Positions 35,217-46,121 of a stretch of 64,000 bases of DNA are shown in pieces. The DNA lies in contig QZCP01000083.1 of NCBI GenBank assembly GCA_003956705.1, positions 10,395 to 74,394 on the forward strand, given 5' to 3'. Source of the stretch: Brevipalpus yothersi (Eukaryota > Arthropoda > Arachnida > Trombidiformes > Tenuipalpidae). The position numbers were made by a program, and so were the translations under genes. Below the pieces are notes generated by a model that was not told the origin of the DNA, ran no database searches, and saw only the letters and a program-made list of their open reading frames with translations. Positions within the stretch are counted from its first letter, which is position 1. Each line of letters opens with the position of its first letter.

Positions 35217-37435
35217 TCATTCTGATTTAATTTGTACACCTAAAGCTTTTCGAATTGCTCTCGGATCTGTAATATCTCCGGGTGTTGTGTTGGTACTGAT
35301 GAATTGTGTCAACTTTTCACACAGAAGATTAGCCAGACTCAACTCATCATCTCCTGGAGGGATTGGGTTGGTCGAAGAGGCAAGTCGGCGATTGTTAAGA
35401 TGCTGCAATTCGTTAACCAAATTGGACTGATGATCAAGCTGGCCTTGGAGCCCATTCTGATACGAATTAACCGACAAATCAACGTCTTCACTATTAGGTA
35501 TTACATTTTGAGGAGCTATTAATAAATCATCCTCATTATTTTCAACTTGAATTCCATTTTCTATTTTTTCTGAATCTTCAGAATTCTTCTCATTTTGAGT
35601 CTCCGAAATATCATTCTTGACTTTCTCCTTTTCTTTCTCTTTTTCCTTTTCCTTTTCCTTTTCCTTTTCCTTTTCCTTTTCCTTTTCTTTCTTTTCTTTT
35701 TGCACATCTTTCAGCTTGTGCATCGTATTGGAGTGTTTACCTTGAGTAAGAACTTCTAATAGGGAGCTAACCATATTCATTACATAGTCATTATCGCTTG
35801 CAAAAGACAACAAACTTTGTGAGTAGTGGAGACCGATTTCATCTTCTCCATAAGTAGATGTTAAGAGTTGAGTTTCTTCTTGCGTAAGGGTTGCATTACT
35901 TGAGTCAAGTGATGGCAAATAAGAAGAAAAAGGCGGACTTGTGATGGACTCCATTGGCTTGGCTCGGTTACACTCGGGTTCCTTGTAGGGAGGTAAACAT
36001 GGATGTCCAGATTGCAATGGACCAACAAGATTCTCAATGGTAACTGTCTTTTCACTACTAGGACATCCAATTATACCTAAAGTTGTGGACCCATCATCTC
36101 TTTGTCGGAAGAATGTTAAATGTGAGCCGAGAGGTTTGGCTCTTGTTAAACGTTCTGCAGCTACTTTGGCGCTTTTCTCCACTGACTCTAATATTTGATC
36201 ACCAGACATTTCATCATGCTCCATTTCCACATCTTGCATCTCCGTAGTATCCACAGATTGTCCAAATTTAGATATGCTTCGATCATCACCAAACACACCG
36301 TTCTCTTCTGACTTGAAATTATTATGATCTACCTCCATTGGAAGCTCATCGGGGCTGTCCAAGCCTAATTGGACTCGACTGACTTCGGGATAGGCTTTGG
36401 ACATTTCAAGAACGTAACTTTTAGTGAATATTTTTCTTTTAGCATCGTGCCACAATTTACGCGCCGCTTTATAATAAACAGTATCAGGTCCATTGAAACG
36501 CATAGCGTTGTCACAGATCAATTTTATGTCTTGTTTGAAATGATCTACCACAAGATAACAATTTTGATCAATCTTCTTCTTCATCGTACTAAAGTCCATT
36601 GGATGAGATATGAATTTGGAATAACCAGGTGCAATATTTTCGGTGACAGGCCAGGCAAAATATGATTGTTTATCTCTCTGCTGGATCACTTTGAGAAGTT
36701 GATGTAAAAATTGGTGGAATTGTTGCTTATTACCCAATTTGCATGGAGGCAATCGTTGATGTTGAACAGGCTGTGGTGATTTGGAAGATGGAAATGGTTG
36801 TGGTTGCTGTTCAAGATCAACAATAGGCGGTGGCCCCAGGTTATTTGGCTTCACAGGAACAGAGCTAATTACACTGGTGGATGTGGATGTTTCGTGTTGA
36901 TGAGAGGTAGACGTTGTGGCGGATTTTGAGTGATGACTACACGAGCTTCGACGATGATGACGATGGTGATGATGAGAATGATGGGAACGATGAGAATGGC
37001 TATGCTTATGATGTTTCTTGGATTTTTTCTTTTTCTTCATCTTTTTACCCGAAGATGATGAAGAACCTATCATCTGATTAACACCCGACATATTGATATC
37101 CTCTTTACTACCTTCCAAATGATGATCACCAGAAGTGTTCATTTGATCAATAGATGACAGCTGATTATTATCGGAAACTGATGTTGATAGAAAATTATTG
37201 GATTCACTGGTCGAAGATGAAGATCCCACTTTGAGTACAAGCTTGAGACGTGGTTGATCGGAGGTATTACTGAAAATAGAGAGACAACACAAAACAAACA
37301 GTAAACACAATTGTAATTAAAATTGATTACAATAATCATCCAATATTCATATCTATATTCAACTTACCCCGAGCTGATGTCTTCATGGTTAGATCTTCGC
37401 TCCGATTTGTGTTTCTTATGTTTCTTGGAGCCCAT
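35217..37435 (-). CDS. Bromodomain protein, BRD7/BRD9 family (SWI/SNF subunit)
   Basis: BRD7 and BRD9 are acetyl-lysine readers in the PBAF and non-canonical BAF chromatin remodelling complexes. Two exons: 37368-37435 and 35217-37269 (phase 2), giving 706 residues. The start MGSKKHKKHKSERRS resembles the MGKKHKKHK opening of BRD7/9, and PRLKLVLKVG follows as in those proteins. The bromodomain lies at about residues 205-305, with FAWPVTENIAPGYSKFISHP, MDFSTMKKKI and the acetyl-lysine-binding Asn in MRFNGPDTVYY. The downstream DUF3512-like part (GDDRS..., LTFFRQRDDGSTTLGI, YGEDEIGLHYSQSLLSF, LLEVLTQGKHSNTMHKL) is also recognisable. Unusual inserts are a Lys/His-rich tract before the bromodomain (about residues 98-132) and a pure KE tract near 580. 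It is head-to-head with the TRAP delta gene. BRD7 versus BRD9 is not resolved. Confidence 0.9.
35624..35700. repeat. In-frame (CCTTTT)n hexanucleotide tract
   Basis: About ten CCTTTT units inside the bromodomain CDS, encoding alternating Lys-Glu on the minus strand. The repeat length is a multiple of three, so expansions would keep the frame. Confidence 0.85.
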
Positions 37436-38178
37436 CTTTGGTGGTGAAAATATGTGTATATGTGTGACTGTGTATGCTCACTCTCTCTATTGAGCACTTT
37501 CCGAAGAGATGACAAACACACACAAGCCTTTGACAGTAAAGATCAAATACAGGGAAAAAAGTACTACAAATCCAAAGTCCTAAGAATCGAAGTGATTTGC
37601 ACACCAAAAGAGATCCAGATTTGATCACCCAAAAATAATTGAGTTTGTATCACAAACAGAAAATATAAAGTCACTCCGAACACAAACCTTGAAAGCAGCG
37701 GAAAGCAGTTCCACTAACTTTTAACCGCCAATAAACAAACTCAATCAACACATCATATCCACATGATCAGCGAGCCAAAGTGCTAGTATACAAACACACA
37801 TACACATATCAAAAACTATTCCCACACATCAAACACTCATACCATATAATCACAATTAATCACAAAACAAACTATTGTTATTATTTCATTTGGTTAACAA
37901 AAAGAAAAGATCAAGTATTCATCATCATCATTCAAAAGTGTTCATCAAAATTCTCGGTTTTGTGTCGATACTTTGGATCTCATCTAATGTATCGAATCCT
38001 TCAAGCCGATAGTCTAAAGCGAGCTAAAGTGCTTAGGATTTTGGCCACGCGATCAACATTATAAGATTATCGGAATTGTATTCCAATTAGATTGATTGTC
38101 CATCGGATTAATTTTGTGGTTTGTTTAGATCTACTTTCTACGGCTGTTGGGTTCACTTCGATTGTGTGGTGCTTAAGT
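37436..38178. promoter_or_regulatory. Shared intergenic promoter region, BRD7/9 and TRAP delta
   Basis: The start codons of the two divergently transcribed genes lie 743 bases apart, so both promoters must lie here. Nothing else coding is seen. CACACA-rich stretches occur on both sides. No TATA box can be assigned with confidence. Confidence 0.55.
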
Positions 38179-38893
38179 ATGTTCAAATTAAATATTGCCT
38201 TATTTTTATTACTCTCACTGAATCTGGTTCATGGTAAGTTGTTGATACGTGTGCTTGTTGCCAATTGATGGGATGCTGAGGATGAGATGTGATTGATTAT
38301 GATGATGTTAATGGAAGGTTTCTCTGTTTGATTGGATTGTGATTAGGTTGCCAAATTGGTGATGTCCAGAGTCATTCATACACAACCACTGATGGTTTGG
38401 TTATTGCTGAGACTGCTTATATTTCCGTTTTTAATGTGGTTTGTAAGGATGGCTCAGCTGCCGGTAAGTGTTTGTTCGGTTGATAGTGATTATCTTGTGG
38501 AATCATGTGTGAGAATGATTATTGATGTCTCATTTACTCTCTCTTTTGCTGATAGATAAATTGAATCTTTTCGCTGATATGGGAGATAAAATCGTTCCTG
38601 TCACCAAATCAGCTGATGGAAGAACTTTCGAAGTATCATGGGTGAAGCCTCTCGATAAATCATACTCCAAAACTTATGAGATTAAGGTGTATGATGAAGA
38701 GGGTTACAGCCAATTGAAGCGAGCTCAGCGATCCAATAGCAATACTGATGCAGGTGTTAATCCTCTATTCAAGATTGATCTTAGACATCCAGGAACTTAC
38801 AAAGGACCATGGCTTCAATCGGAAAGAGTTGCCGCTGTTGCCTCTATCTTAGTGTGTTATCTTGCTTTCAAACAAAAATTCGGATTCAATTAA
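38179..38893 (+). CDS. SSR4: Translocon-associated protein subunit delta (SSR4)
   Basis: TRAP delta is a subunit of the translocon-associated protein complex, which assists Sec61-dependent import and folding in the ER. Exons: 38179-38233, 38347-38463 and 38556-38893 (phases 1, 1), giving 169 residues, close to the human length of about 173. Exon 1 is the signal peptide (MFKLNIALFLLLSLNLVHG). The luminal domain has two Cys, in GCQIGD and VVCKDG, as in the family, and the conserved DEEGYSQLKRAQR and GPWLQSE motifs. A C-terminal helix (VAAVASILVCYLAF) anchors the protein, followed by a short tail. A possible AATAAA signal follows at about 38932. It is divergent from the bromodomain gene. Confident. 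Confidence 0.95.
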
Positions 38894-39902
38894 TAGATCA
38901 TCTTTTCTATTCATACACAATTCTTTAATCAAATAAAATCCTCTATTAAATCTATACTTTGCTACGTTCCATTATTCTCACTCCAGAAAGACTAGAAAGA
39001 ATCGACGAATTCAAAGAATTCCATTCCATTCGAAGAAGAAAATATACTCAATCCAGTAAGTGAAATTATTCAGATTTTTTCTCATTCTAAATAGTAGATA
39101 CATAAATCATCTACAATTCAATATTCTGTCTTGCAAAATAGAGGGCATGTTTAATACGCTCATTAGTCTTCAAGATAACGTCTTGAGTTATGAATGGTAA
39201 GTTATACATGTCTCATATGCATCCAGAACGCTTTGAAAGACTCTCTTCTACAACATTAAATCTAAACTTAGCGCAAAACTTCCTTCCCTAGCATTATTCC
39301 TCAATCTGATTCGCACAAATCAATTTTTTGCAATGCAATTTTCCAATCAAATCCAATAAATCAGCCAAATGATCATGATTAAAGTTGCATCAGATACAAA
39401 GTTTGGCATGTTAGAGTGAGTCTCATTTACTGGTGGCGCTTGTACTGGATAAAAAAAAATTCTCGTAAACATTGCCGATGATTTTTGGTGAAAATTTTTC
39501 AATTAGTGAATCTTAATCTTCTTGATTGTTGATTAGATAATTATGCATCTGTATCTCTAGAGTGGCCAGAAGTGTCCATTTTTCATTCTCTAATTGACTT
39601 GTTTGATGTCCGGCTTATGTCAATATTTGAGTTCCCTCAGTTTTCTTCCACAAGTTCATGTGTTCATGAGCGATGTTTACTGATTTTTCTTGACCACTTT
39701 TTACTCAACTCAGAATAGTTATAATCATCTTGTTTGATATATCTTCCTTGGATACTCACAATGTGGTACCCTGACTTATGGGTAAGTTGCAATGTTTTCA
39801 TGGGCGATGCAAATTGTATTGATTTGATGATCCTTTTTCTCTTCCCAGAATTTGGCAGTATTAACTGTATCGGCACAAATTTGCCTTTACGTTTTCATCC
39901 TT
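38894..39902. other. Intergenic with probable presenilin B 5'UTR intron
   Basis: Between TRAP delta and presenilin copy B. A GTAAGT donor at 39782 and a pyrimidine-rich acceptor ending TTCCCAG at 39848 suggest a 67-base intron in the 5'UTR of the presenilin, although no transcript evidence is available. The rest is AT-rich with no recognisable gene. Confidence 0.5.
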
Positions 39903-41258
39903 ATGGCCAATCGCTCTGGTAGTAAACAAGAACGTAGTAGACCACGTTCAGAAAGAGGCTCAGGTCATCTTCGAGATGTGGACATGATGTCCGGTTCCAG
40001 TCCTCACCGTTTGGTGCCCAATGAAGGCCGATCAAATGGTGATAGTTCATCATCAAGCTCCATACCTCGCTCTCTAGAAGATGAGAAGCTTAAATATGGA
40101 GCACAACATGTCATCAAACTATTTATTCCTGTCTCCGTATCAATGCTGATCGTTGTTGCCTCCATCACATCTCTTAAGTTCTATCAAAAATCCACCGTTC
40201 ACCTTCTTTACACACCATTTAACACCCAAGATGCTGACACTCCCACCATAGTTTGGGAATCATTCGCCAATGCATTGATCTTTCTCACCGTCATCATTGT
40301 GATGACTTTCGTCCTCATTTTACTTTACAAATATAAATTCTACAAGATCATTGGTGGATGGCTAATTTTATCATCCCTTATGTTACTTTTTCTGTTCATG
40401 TATATATACATGTCAGTGATTTTGAGAACTTTCAACTTACCGATGGATATCATCACCGTAACCCTGTTAAATTGGAATTTTGGAGTGATTGGTATGATTT
40501 GTATCCACTGGAAAGGTCCACTGAGATTGCAACAGGCATATTTGTTGACAATTGCCGCTTTAATGGCTCTTCTACTTCTTAAATACATTCCTGAATGGAC
40601 TGTTTGGGTTGTCCTCGGAGTTGTGTCTGTCTGGGATCTGGTAGCTGTCCTGTGTCCAAAAGGACCACTGAGAATGCTTGTCGAAACCGCTCAGAGTAGG
40701 AATGAATCAATTTTTCCATCCTTGATCTATTCTTCGGCGATGGTTTACTTAGCTGATGAAGATAGATTGAACACACAATCTGATTCGATACATGTAGCAA
40801 GCTCTGAACAAGACATGGAAATAGATAATAGAGGAGCAGAGCAGTCCACTGGTGAACGAAGAAGACGTCAAAGAATGAACGAAACTCAGAATCCAGCTGC
40901 TCATGGTTCTTCTGAACCTCCTCAAGTGGTCTTCTCTCGAGATCGTCCTCCTCAGCCTGAGATGATGGAAGATGACGATGACGATGAAAAAGGAGTCAAA
41001 CTGGGCTTAGGAGATTTCATTTTCTACAGTGTTTTGGTTGGTAAAGCTTCATCTTATGGCGATTGGAGCACAACTGTGGCTTGTTTCGTTGCAATTCTGA
41101 TAGGATTGTGCTTAACTTTGTTGCTTCTCGCTTTCTTCAAAAAAGCCTTACCAGCTCTACCAATTTCGATATTTTTTGGTTTGACTTTCTATTTTGCCAC
41201 TTCTTCATTCGTCGCCCCCTTCTGTGGTCGACTGATGGATATGCAGATATTTATTTGA
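39903..41258 (+). CDS. Psn: Presenilin, intronless copy B
   Basis: The catalytic gamma-secretase subunit, 451 residues, close to the 440-470 usual in animals. The coding region is one uninterrupted exon. The start is set at the ATG at 39903 (MANRSGSK); upstream codons in frame would be 5'UTR. The N-terminal tail is hydrophilic (about 60 residues) and TM1 begins near residue 70. The active-site pair is WD (244-245) before LVAVLCPKGPLRMLVETAQ, and GLGD at 368-371. The RNES...SLIYSSAMVYL segment after TM6 matches the region of autoproteolytic cleavage. PALP is at 417-420. The TM6-TM7 loop is typical in length with an acidic stretch. Human PS1 and PS2 have Tyr-Asp here. Length and full loop make this the more conserved copy; copy A lies about 17 kb away on the other strand. 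Confidence 0.95.
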   Translation: MANRSGSKQERSRPRSERGSGHLRDVDMMSGSSPHRLVPNEGRSNGDSSSSSSIPRSLEDEKLKYGAQHVIKLFIPVSVSMLIVVASITSLKFYQKSTVHLLYTPFNTQDADTPTIVWESFANALIFLTVIIVMTFVLILLYKYKFYKIIGGWLILSSLMLLFLFMYIYMSVILRTFNLPMDIITVTLLNWNFGVIGMICIHWKGPLRLQQAYLLTIAALMALLLLKYIPEWTVWVVLGVVSVWDLVAVLCPKGPLRMLVETAQSRNESIFPSLIYSSAMVYLADEDRLNTQSDSIHVASSEQDMEIDNRGAEQSTGERRRRQRMNETQNPAAHGSSEPPQVVFSRDRPPQPEMMEDDDDDEKGVKLGLGDFIFYSVLVGKASSYGDWSTTVACFVAILIGLCLTLLLLAFFKKALPALPISIFFGLTFYFATSSFVAPFCGRLMDMQIFI

Positions 41259-42210
41259 TCAAAAAATGCTAAGTTTTAAGTATCTCGAGACTCAAGATTG
41301 AGGTAGGATTTATCGATCATGTATTCTCGGATCCTACCTATTTTTCTTACATGAGCATAAGAAATATTCAAATTTTCTCCACTTTGAAAGTCAAATCCAA
41401 TATCTAATGAATATTTGATCTCTGATTTTTTTAGTCCATGATTATAATAAAAACTGTACCATTCGATCAAAGAAACATATTTGTTAATAATCTTTATCGG
41501 TATTCGCAGTTCTCTTGAGATTTGAAGTTCTTCTCCCTAACTGATGAAAGGTCAATCTGAAAATGTCTATTAATTCTAAAGCCAGAAGGGAATAGGATAA
41601 TATCATTTCATTTTACTCTGAATGAATTGCGATTTCATTTCACGTAGGTAGAATTCTAAATAAAACATTAGCGGAACTCATCATGAAGGCAGGAAATGAG
41701 AGGATTAAGAAAATTGGATCAAAATGGATTATCCTGTTTTTTAGCCACAGGCTGCAGTTAGGAAAGATCCTTCGACTCCGGAAGAAGAGGATGATTTATT
41801 TCAAATTTGGAGAACGAATCGAGACACTTTCCGGGTGGATCAAAGTTTCTTACTCATTCCAAGGAGAAACATTAATGTTAGATCACATTTGACGCAAATT
41901 GAATCGAAATCCAAATGTCCAATTCCACACATAGCTGGAATTGAATTGAATTTTGTTTGGCAAAAGTCTCATCGAACTGGGACCCAGCAGTTGGTTAATG
42001 GATTATAATCACAATTTTAATCATTACAGACCTCGAAAAACATCTCTGCAAGGTTAGTTCTCACTTCTATTCAAACTCCATGGAATAAGTTTAATACTGT
42101 CATCCGATTGTTTTATGATACCATTTGCAAAGTGAATTCCAAACGATCAATTTGAACTGTTGCTCTGTTATTCAAGTAGAACAAATCTATTGATACTTCT
42201 ATTCTACATC
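41259..42210. other. Intergenic with one possible orphan exon
   Basis: Between presenilin B and the ITP-like gene. The only coding-like stretch is 41751-42008 (see separate entry). The remainder shows no gene. The promoter of the hormone gene must be here. Confidence 0.5.
41751..42008 (+). other. Possible orphan terminal exon, 85 codons
   Basis: An open frame follows a good acceptor (pyrimidine run then TTTTTAGCCACAG) and runs to a TAA at 42006-42008. It begins AAVRKDPSTPEEEDDLFQIW and later contains PIPHIAGIELNFVWQKS. Composition is protein-like rather than low complexity, but I recognise no family and see no start exon with a usable donor just upstream. An in-frame stop (TAG) precedes the acceptor, so it could only be expressed by splicing. 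It may be a terminal exon of an unseen gene, a remnant of one, or chance. Confidence 0.3.
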
Positions 42211-42787
42211 ATGATTGGCTTCAAATTTTCTTCCTCAAGCACTTATCGTGCCATATATACTATTCTTTCCATCTTATTCATTTTGTCTGTAGGCTCATGT
42301 GTATCAACCGAATGGAATACTCGAACTCAATCAAGTAATCCATTGGAAACTGTTGATTCAAGTGCTCAAGCTCTGACCGAAGATATTCTGGTAGCTCGTC
42401 GTGCCAATTCGGAAGATTTTTTCCAAGAAATTGGATGTGAAGGAGCTTTCGATGGATCAAAATTCGCTCGATTGGAGCGTTTATGTGAAGAATGTTACCA
42501 AATGTATCGATTGCCAGATTTATTTTCAAAGTGTCGGTGAGTATTTCTGTAAAATTTTCTATGATCATAGATTTCGTCAAAATGATGCAAATAATTCAGG
42601 AAGAGATGTCTAATTAGAACACCCAATTTACCCCCTGTTTCGAATATTTCCTAGGCAAGATTGCTTTTCCAATGATGTATTCCCACGGTGTATTGAAGCT
42701 TTAATGGTCACAGATGAGAAGAATAAACTTCATCAAATGATTCACACTCTGAAGCATGGAACTAGAGCTGCTCGTGCTGCACATTAG
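42211..42787 (+). CDS. CHH/ITP-family neuropeptide precursor (ion transport peptide-like)
   Basis: Hormone of the crustacean hyperglycemic hormone / ion transport peptide family, secreted from neurosecretory cells; in insects ITP regulates ion and water transport. Exons: 42211-42536 and 42655-42787 (phase 2), giving 152 residues. The start is the ATG at 42211. A hydrophobic signal runs to about residue 31. A spacer follows and a dibasic RR at 63-64 precedes the mature peptide starting near ANSEDFF. The mature region has six Cys at 76, 92, 95, 108, 112 and 121. The spacing (15, 2, 12, 3, 8) is exactly the CHH pattern. FARLERLCEECYQMYR and SNDVFPRCIEAL match the family. The intron sits shortly after the fourth Cys. 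The C-terminus (KHGTRAARAAH) lacks a Gly-Lys/Arg amidation signal, so this looks like a non-amidated long form. Confidence 0.9.
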
Positions 42788-44042
42788 TTTGGCTCAATCG
42801 AAGATGTAATCATTCATTTAGTGGAGCATTGTTCAAGCTATATTTTCAGATGAAACTTCTCCCCTGCATCAATCAACCTCTGAATTCATGAGGAAATCAA
42901 ACTAAAGAGCTGAATATTTCTTTTTGTGGACCTTTTTTCCAAGTACAGAACATGACCGAAATCCAATCTTGAAGAAGAAAAAGAACTCTTTCCAACTCTT
43001 ATGCCTCTTTTAGGCAAAAATTTAAAGTTTTTTCTGAACTGCTAATAAAATAAGTTTGATCTGAAGTTTTTTTCTGAGCTCTGATCCCTTTTTATCCATG
43101 AGTTGTGTAGAATTGGTTATCCTCATCACTTTAGAATTTCGCAAATTCAAGCATTCATGAACCATTCTCATCTTGACTATTAGCTTGGATTTGAAAGGTA
43201 AACTCAATCGGTTATCTTTCACCACTTGTTTTAGGAATAAATTGAAATCGAGTTGAAGCTCATCTAAAATGAAACTTAGCCTCAAACTTCATAATCGGAG
43301 AGAGTTTTTTGGCCTCCAATTGTCATTTAATTCAGAACTCTATTTCTGTTGAAACTTTCGTGACTTGAAATGAATTGAAAACTTTGCTAGAAATCGTTCT
43401 GGAAGTGTTTTTGAGCTTTGAGATTCTAGATCCAGCCTGTAATACAAAAGTTTCCACATTATTTAACCCTGGCAATTTTTATAAATACATCAAGATAGCT
43501 GATAATTTGTCTTGGACCTTATTCTATTTGAGGTATCTATTATGCTAACCTCAGTGAAATTAAAGAGTCTTCCGGCTTCTATGCACATCATCTTCCCTAC
43601 TTCACCGGTAAATTCGACGCTTGCGTCTTGAAAAAGTTCTATCTACTTATTATTAGCTCAAAATCTCGATCGATAAGATATCCAAAATATTCTTATCCTA
43701 GTAAGCACAATCGTTCTTGTCTATATCCATTAGCTTTTGATGGCCATGATGGATATAAAATTTTGGATTCTGAGTAATACCTGCTCGAAGTCTTTATTTT
43801 TGGTTCAATTTTTCTTGTAAAGTGTTTAATCATAATAAAAACATAATCGATGAATTTTTCAACCCAATTTGAGGTGAGTCAGCAACAAACTTTCAACCAT
43901 CCTCAACCAAAACCAATCATTTGCAATATATTCCCTTCAACGAACTACTCTGAGTATCGTGTACTGTTATTTTCTACCGATTTTCTATTATCTAGAGAAT
44001 TCATCCGAGCTCAAGAATCTCTCTTACTCTCAACCGTTCGCT
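42788..44042. other. Intergenic, no gene seen
   Basis: About 1.25 kb between the hormone gene and QSOX. AT-rich, without repeats. Any promoter or 5' non-coding exon of QSOX is not resolved. Confidence 0.45.
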
Positions 44043-46121
44043 ATGAGCTCTAAAAATCGAGCCACTCTAGAGTGGATACTCGATCAAAAATTACAATCAT
44101 GGATCAGCATATCAATGGTGCTCATCATGACCCATCTGATTTGTGCCCAGGCTCAGGTGACTGATCAGCCACCTCTGTATCGAGCAGATGACCAGAATGT
44201 TGTTCATTTGGATGGGAATAACTTCGATCAAATTGTAAATAATCCAAATCGTGATTATGCTATGATGGTCCAATTTAACATGGCTTGGTGCAGAAAATGT
44301 CGGGAGCTTGCAAATAAGTACAGTTATTTTGCTGGTAATGTTTCATCATGGAATCGAGTCTTTAAAGTTGGGGCCATAATTTGTGGAGAAGGGTCAAACA
44401 TTAATCACTGTGATCGATACACACAATCATTTCCATCAACAGCTATTTTTGATCCTCCTGTTAATCATGGACAAGGGGTGAAGCATGACATTGGTAACGG
44501 GACCCACTTGACTGAGGATCAAGTCCATGAAGTTCCAAACTTAATTCAAAAATCTGTTGATCATTTGACATCATTAAGTGAAACTGGCCGAGCACCTCGT
44601 TCATGGCCTGAATTACGTCCGATTCGAGCTGATTCTATAAGAGAGCTGGCTACGATAGTTTCGTCCCAGAATGTATCTGAGAGCTCAACCGTAGTTCTAG
44701 TTCTCGAAAATCAACTGGGCAAAGATCCTCAATTGGCTAAGGAGGTGAATGTCAATACTCTTGAACACTGTGATGTTTGAATCTTATTTTCGATCCTATT
44801 TTCTCTAGGTTGTCTTGGATCTCAGTGCAAGTTCGAGGGAACTGGTTGTTCGCCGTTTGGTACATTCAGATGAATTATTACGAGAGCTCAATCATACCAG
44901 TAGTGATCCTAGTCCAATCCTGATAGTGATTCCTAATCGTAAAATAGACCAGATAAAATTGGTGAGGTAAGATTTGTTTTCAATTTTCTGATAAAATTCG
45001 GTAGCTATCTGGATGAAAAATGAAAATTCAATTCATGAAAAATCCAGATTTTATCAGATTTGGTGGCTTTTGATCGATATCTAAGCATATATCGACATGA
45101 TAGAGTATCAAGATGAATATTTCATCCACTCAAATTCTCATGGTATTCATTTGATAATCTTCAAAGAGTTATTCTCAATCTTGATGCTTTCAGATGGGAC
45201 GAAATAGAGTCATATCTTCCTGATGGTAATCATCATAAAAAGCTTGTACATTATCTTTTTGAGGAATATGCTCAAAAGTACGAAAAAATCCAGCCCGTTT
45301 ATATGGCAGATTTGTACAAGGCATTACGTCAATCATATTATGTTGAAGTTTTGGCACACAAAATTCTCAATTTCACCCAAATACAAGCGCTTTCAAGATA
45401 TACTACCGCAATTTATCGTAATTTTCCGTTTGATAATGAAAATCCTCGACGATTTTTCATGCGAATGGACCATTGGCTTCGATTACGAAAAAAGGACCAA
45501 AAAGTTGAGAGTAATGATCTCTATGCTTTCATGAGAGCTGGAAATGAGGGATTCATTCCACAATATGATAATTATATTCATTGCCGATCAGGCTATCCAT
45601 GTGCTATGTGGCATCTGTTCCACACGTTAACCGTTTCCGAATTCAACATACTCACCGGAAATGAAACGAAAAAAAGTCGAAATCCGAAAGGTCAACAGCA
45701 AGCCCATAAACAAGCTGGACAACAAGTTCTCTATGCATTTAGAGATTATATCAAGTTTTTTTATAATTGCTCTGAGTGTTCGAGAAACTTTTTGCCCTTA
45801 ACAGTTAATTTAGATAGAGATCTGATTCATTCAAATAGTTCAATTCTTTGGCTATGGAGAGCTCATAACCGAATCAGCAAACGAATTAGTGATCTCAATC
45901 CATCAAATCCGAAACCACAATTTCCCAGTCGATCAGTTTGTCCTAAATGTTTTAATTCCTCTAATCACTGGCAAACTCGAGAAATTGTACGATTCTTAAT
46001 AGATTATTATCGAAGGGACAAATTGATGAGAGTAAAAAGTGGAAAGAAGCAAGAAAGAGCTGAAATTTCTGTTATAATTTTGACCATTGTTTCTGTTCTA
46101 TTTATCAAAATACTAAATTGA
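44043..46121 (+). CDS. Quiescin sulfhydryl oxidase (QSOX)
   Basis: A flavin-dependent thiol oxidase of the secretory pathway: it oxidises protein thiols to disulfides and passes electrons to oxygen. Exons: 44043-44744, 44809-44966 and 45194-46121 (phases 0, 2), giving 595 residues. A signal-like hydrophobic region lies at about 20-35. The thioredoxin domain has WCRKC (CxxC at 83-86) where most QSOX have WCGHC. A helix-rich linker leads to the Erv/ALR domain at about 410-545, with C417/C423 (HCRSGYPCAMWHLFHTL), the redox CSEC (479-482), the FAD-contacting LWLWRAHN (504-511), and CPKC (536-539). A C-terminal helix (about 578-593) would anchor it in the membrane, as in vertebrate QSOX1. The start at 44043 was chosen because it precedes the signal; an upstream in-frame non-ATG extension exists. 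Function confident; substrates unknown. Confidence 0.93.

Noticed and set aside
38977..39053. Possible exon after TRAP delta (an acceptor-like CTCACTCCAG followed by a short frame and GTAAGTG donor).
   Set aside because: No partner exon, no family resemblance, and it falls in the 3' flank of TRAP delta. Too weak to annotate.
43022..43285. 87-codon minus-strand frame between the hormone gene and QSOX.
   Set aside because: No start with conserved context, no splice partners and no recognisable motif.
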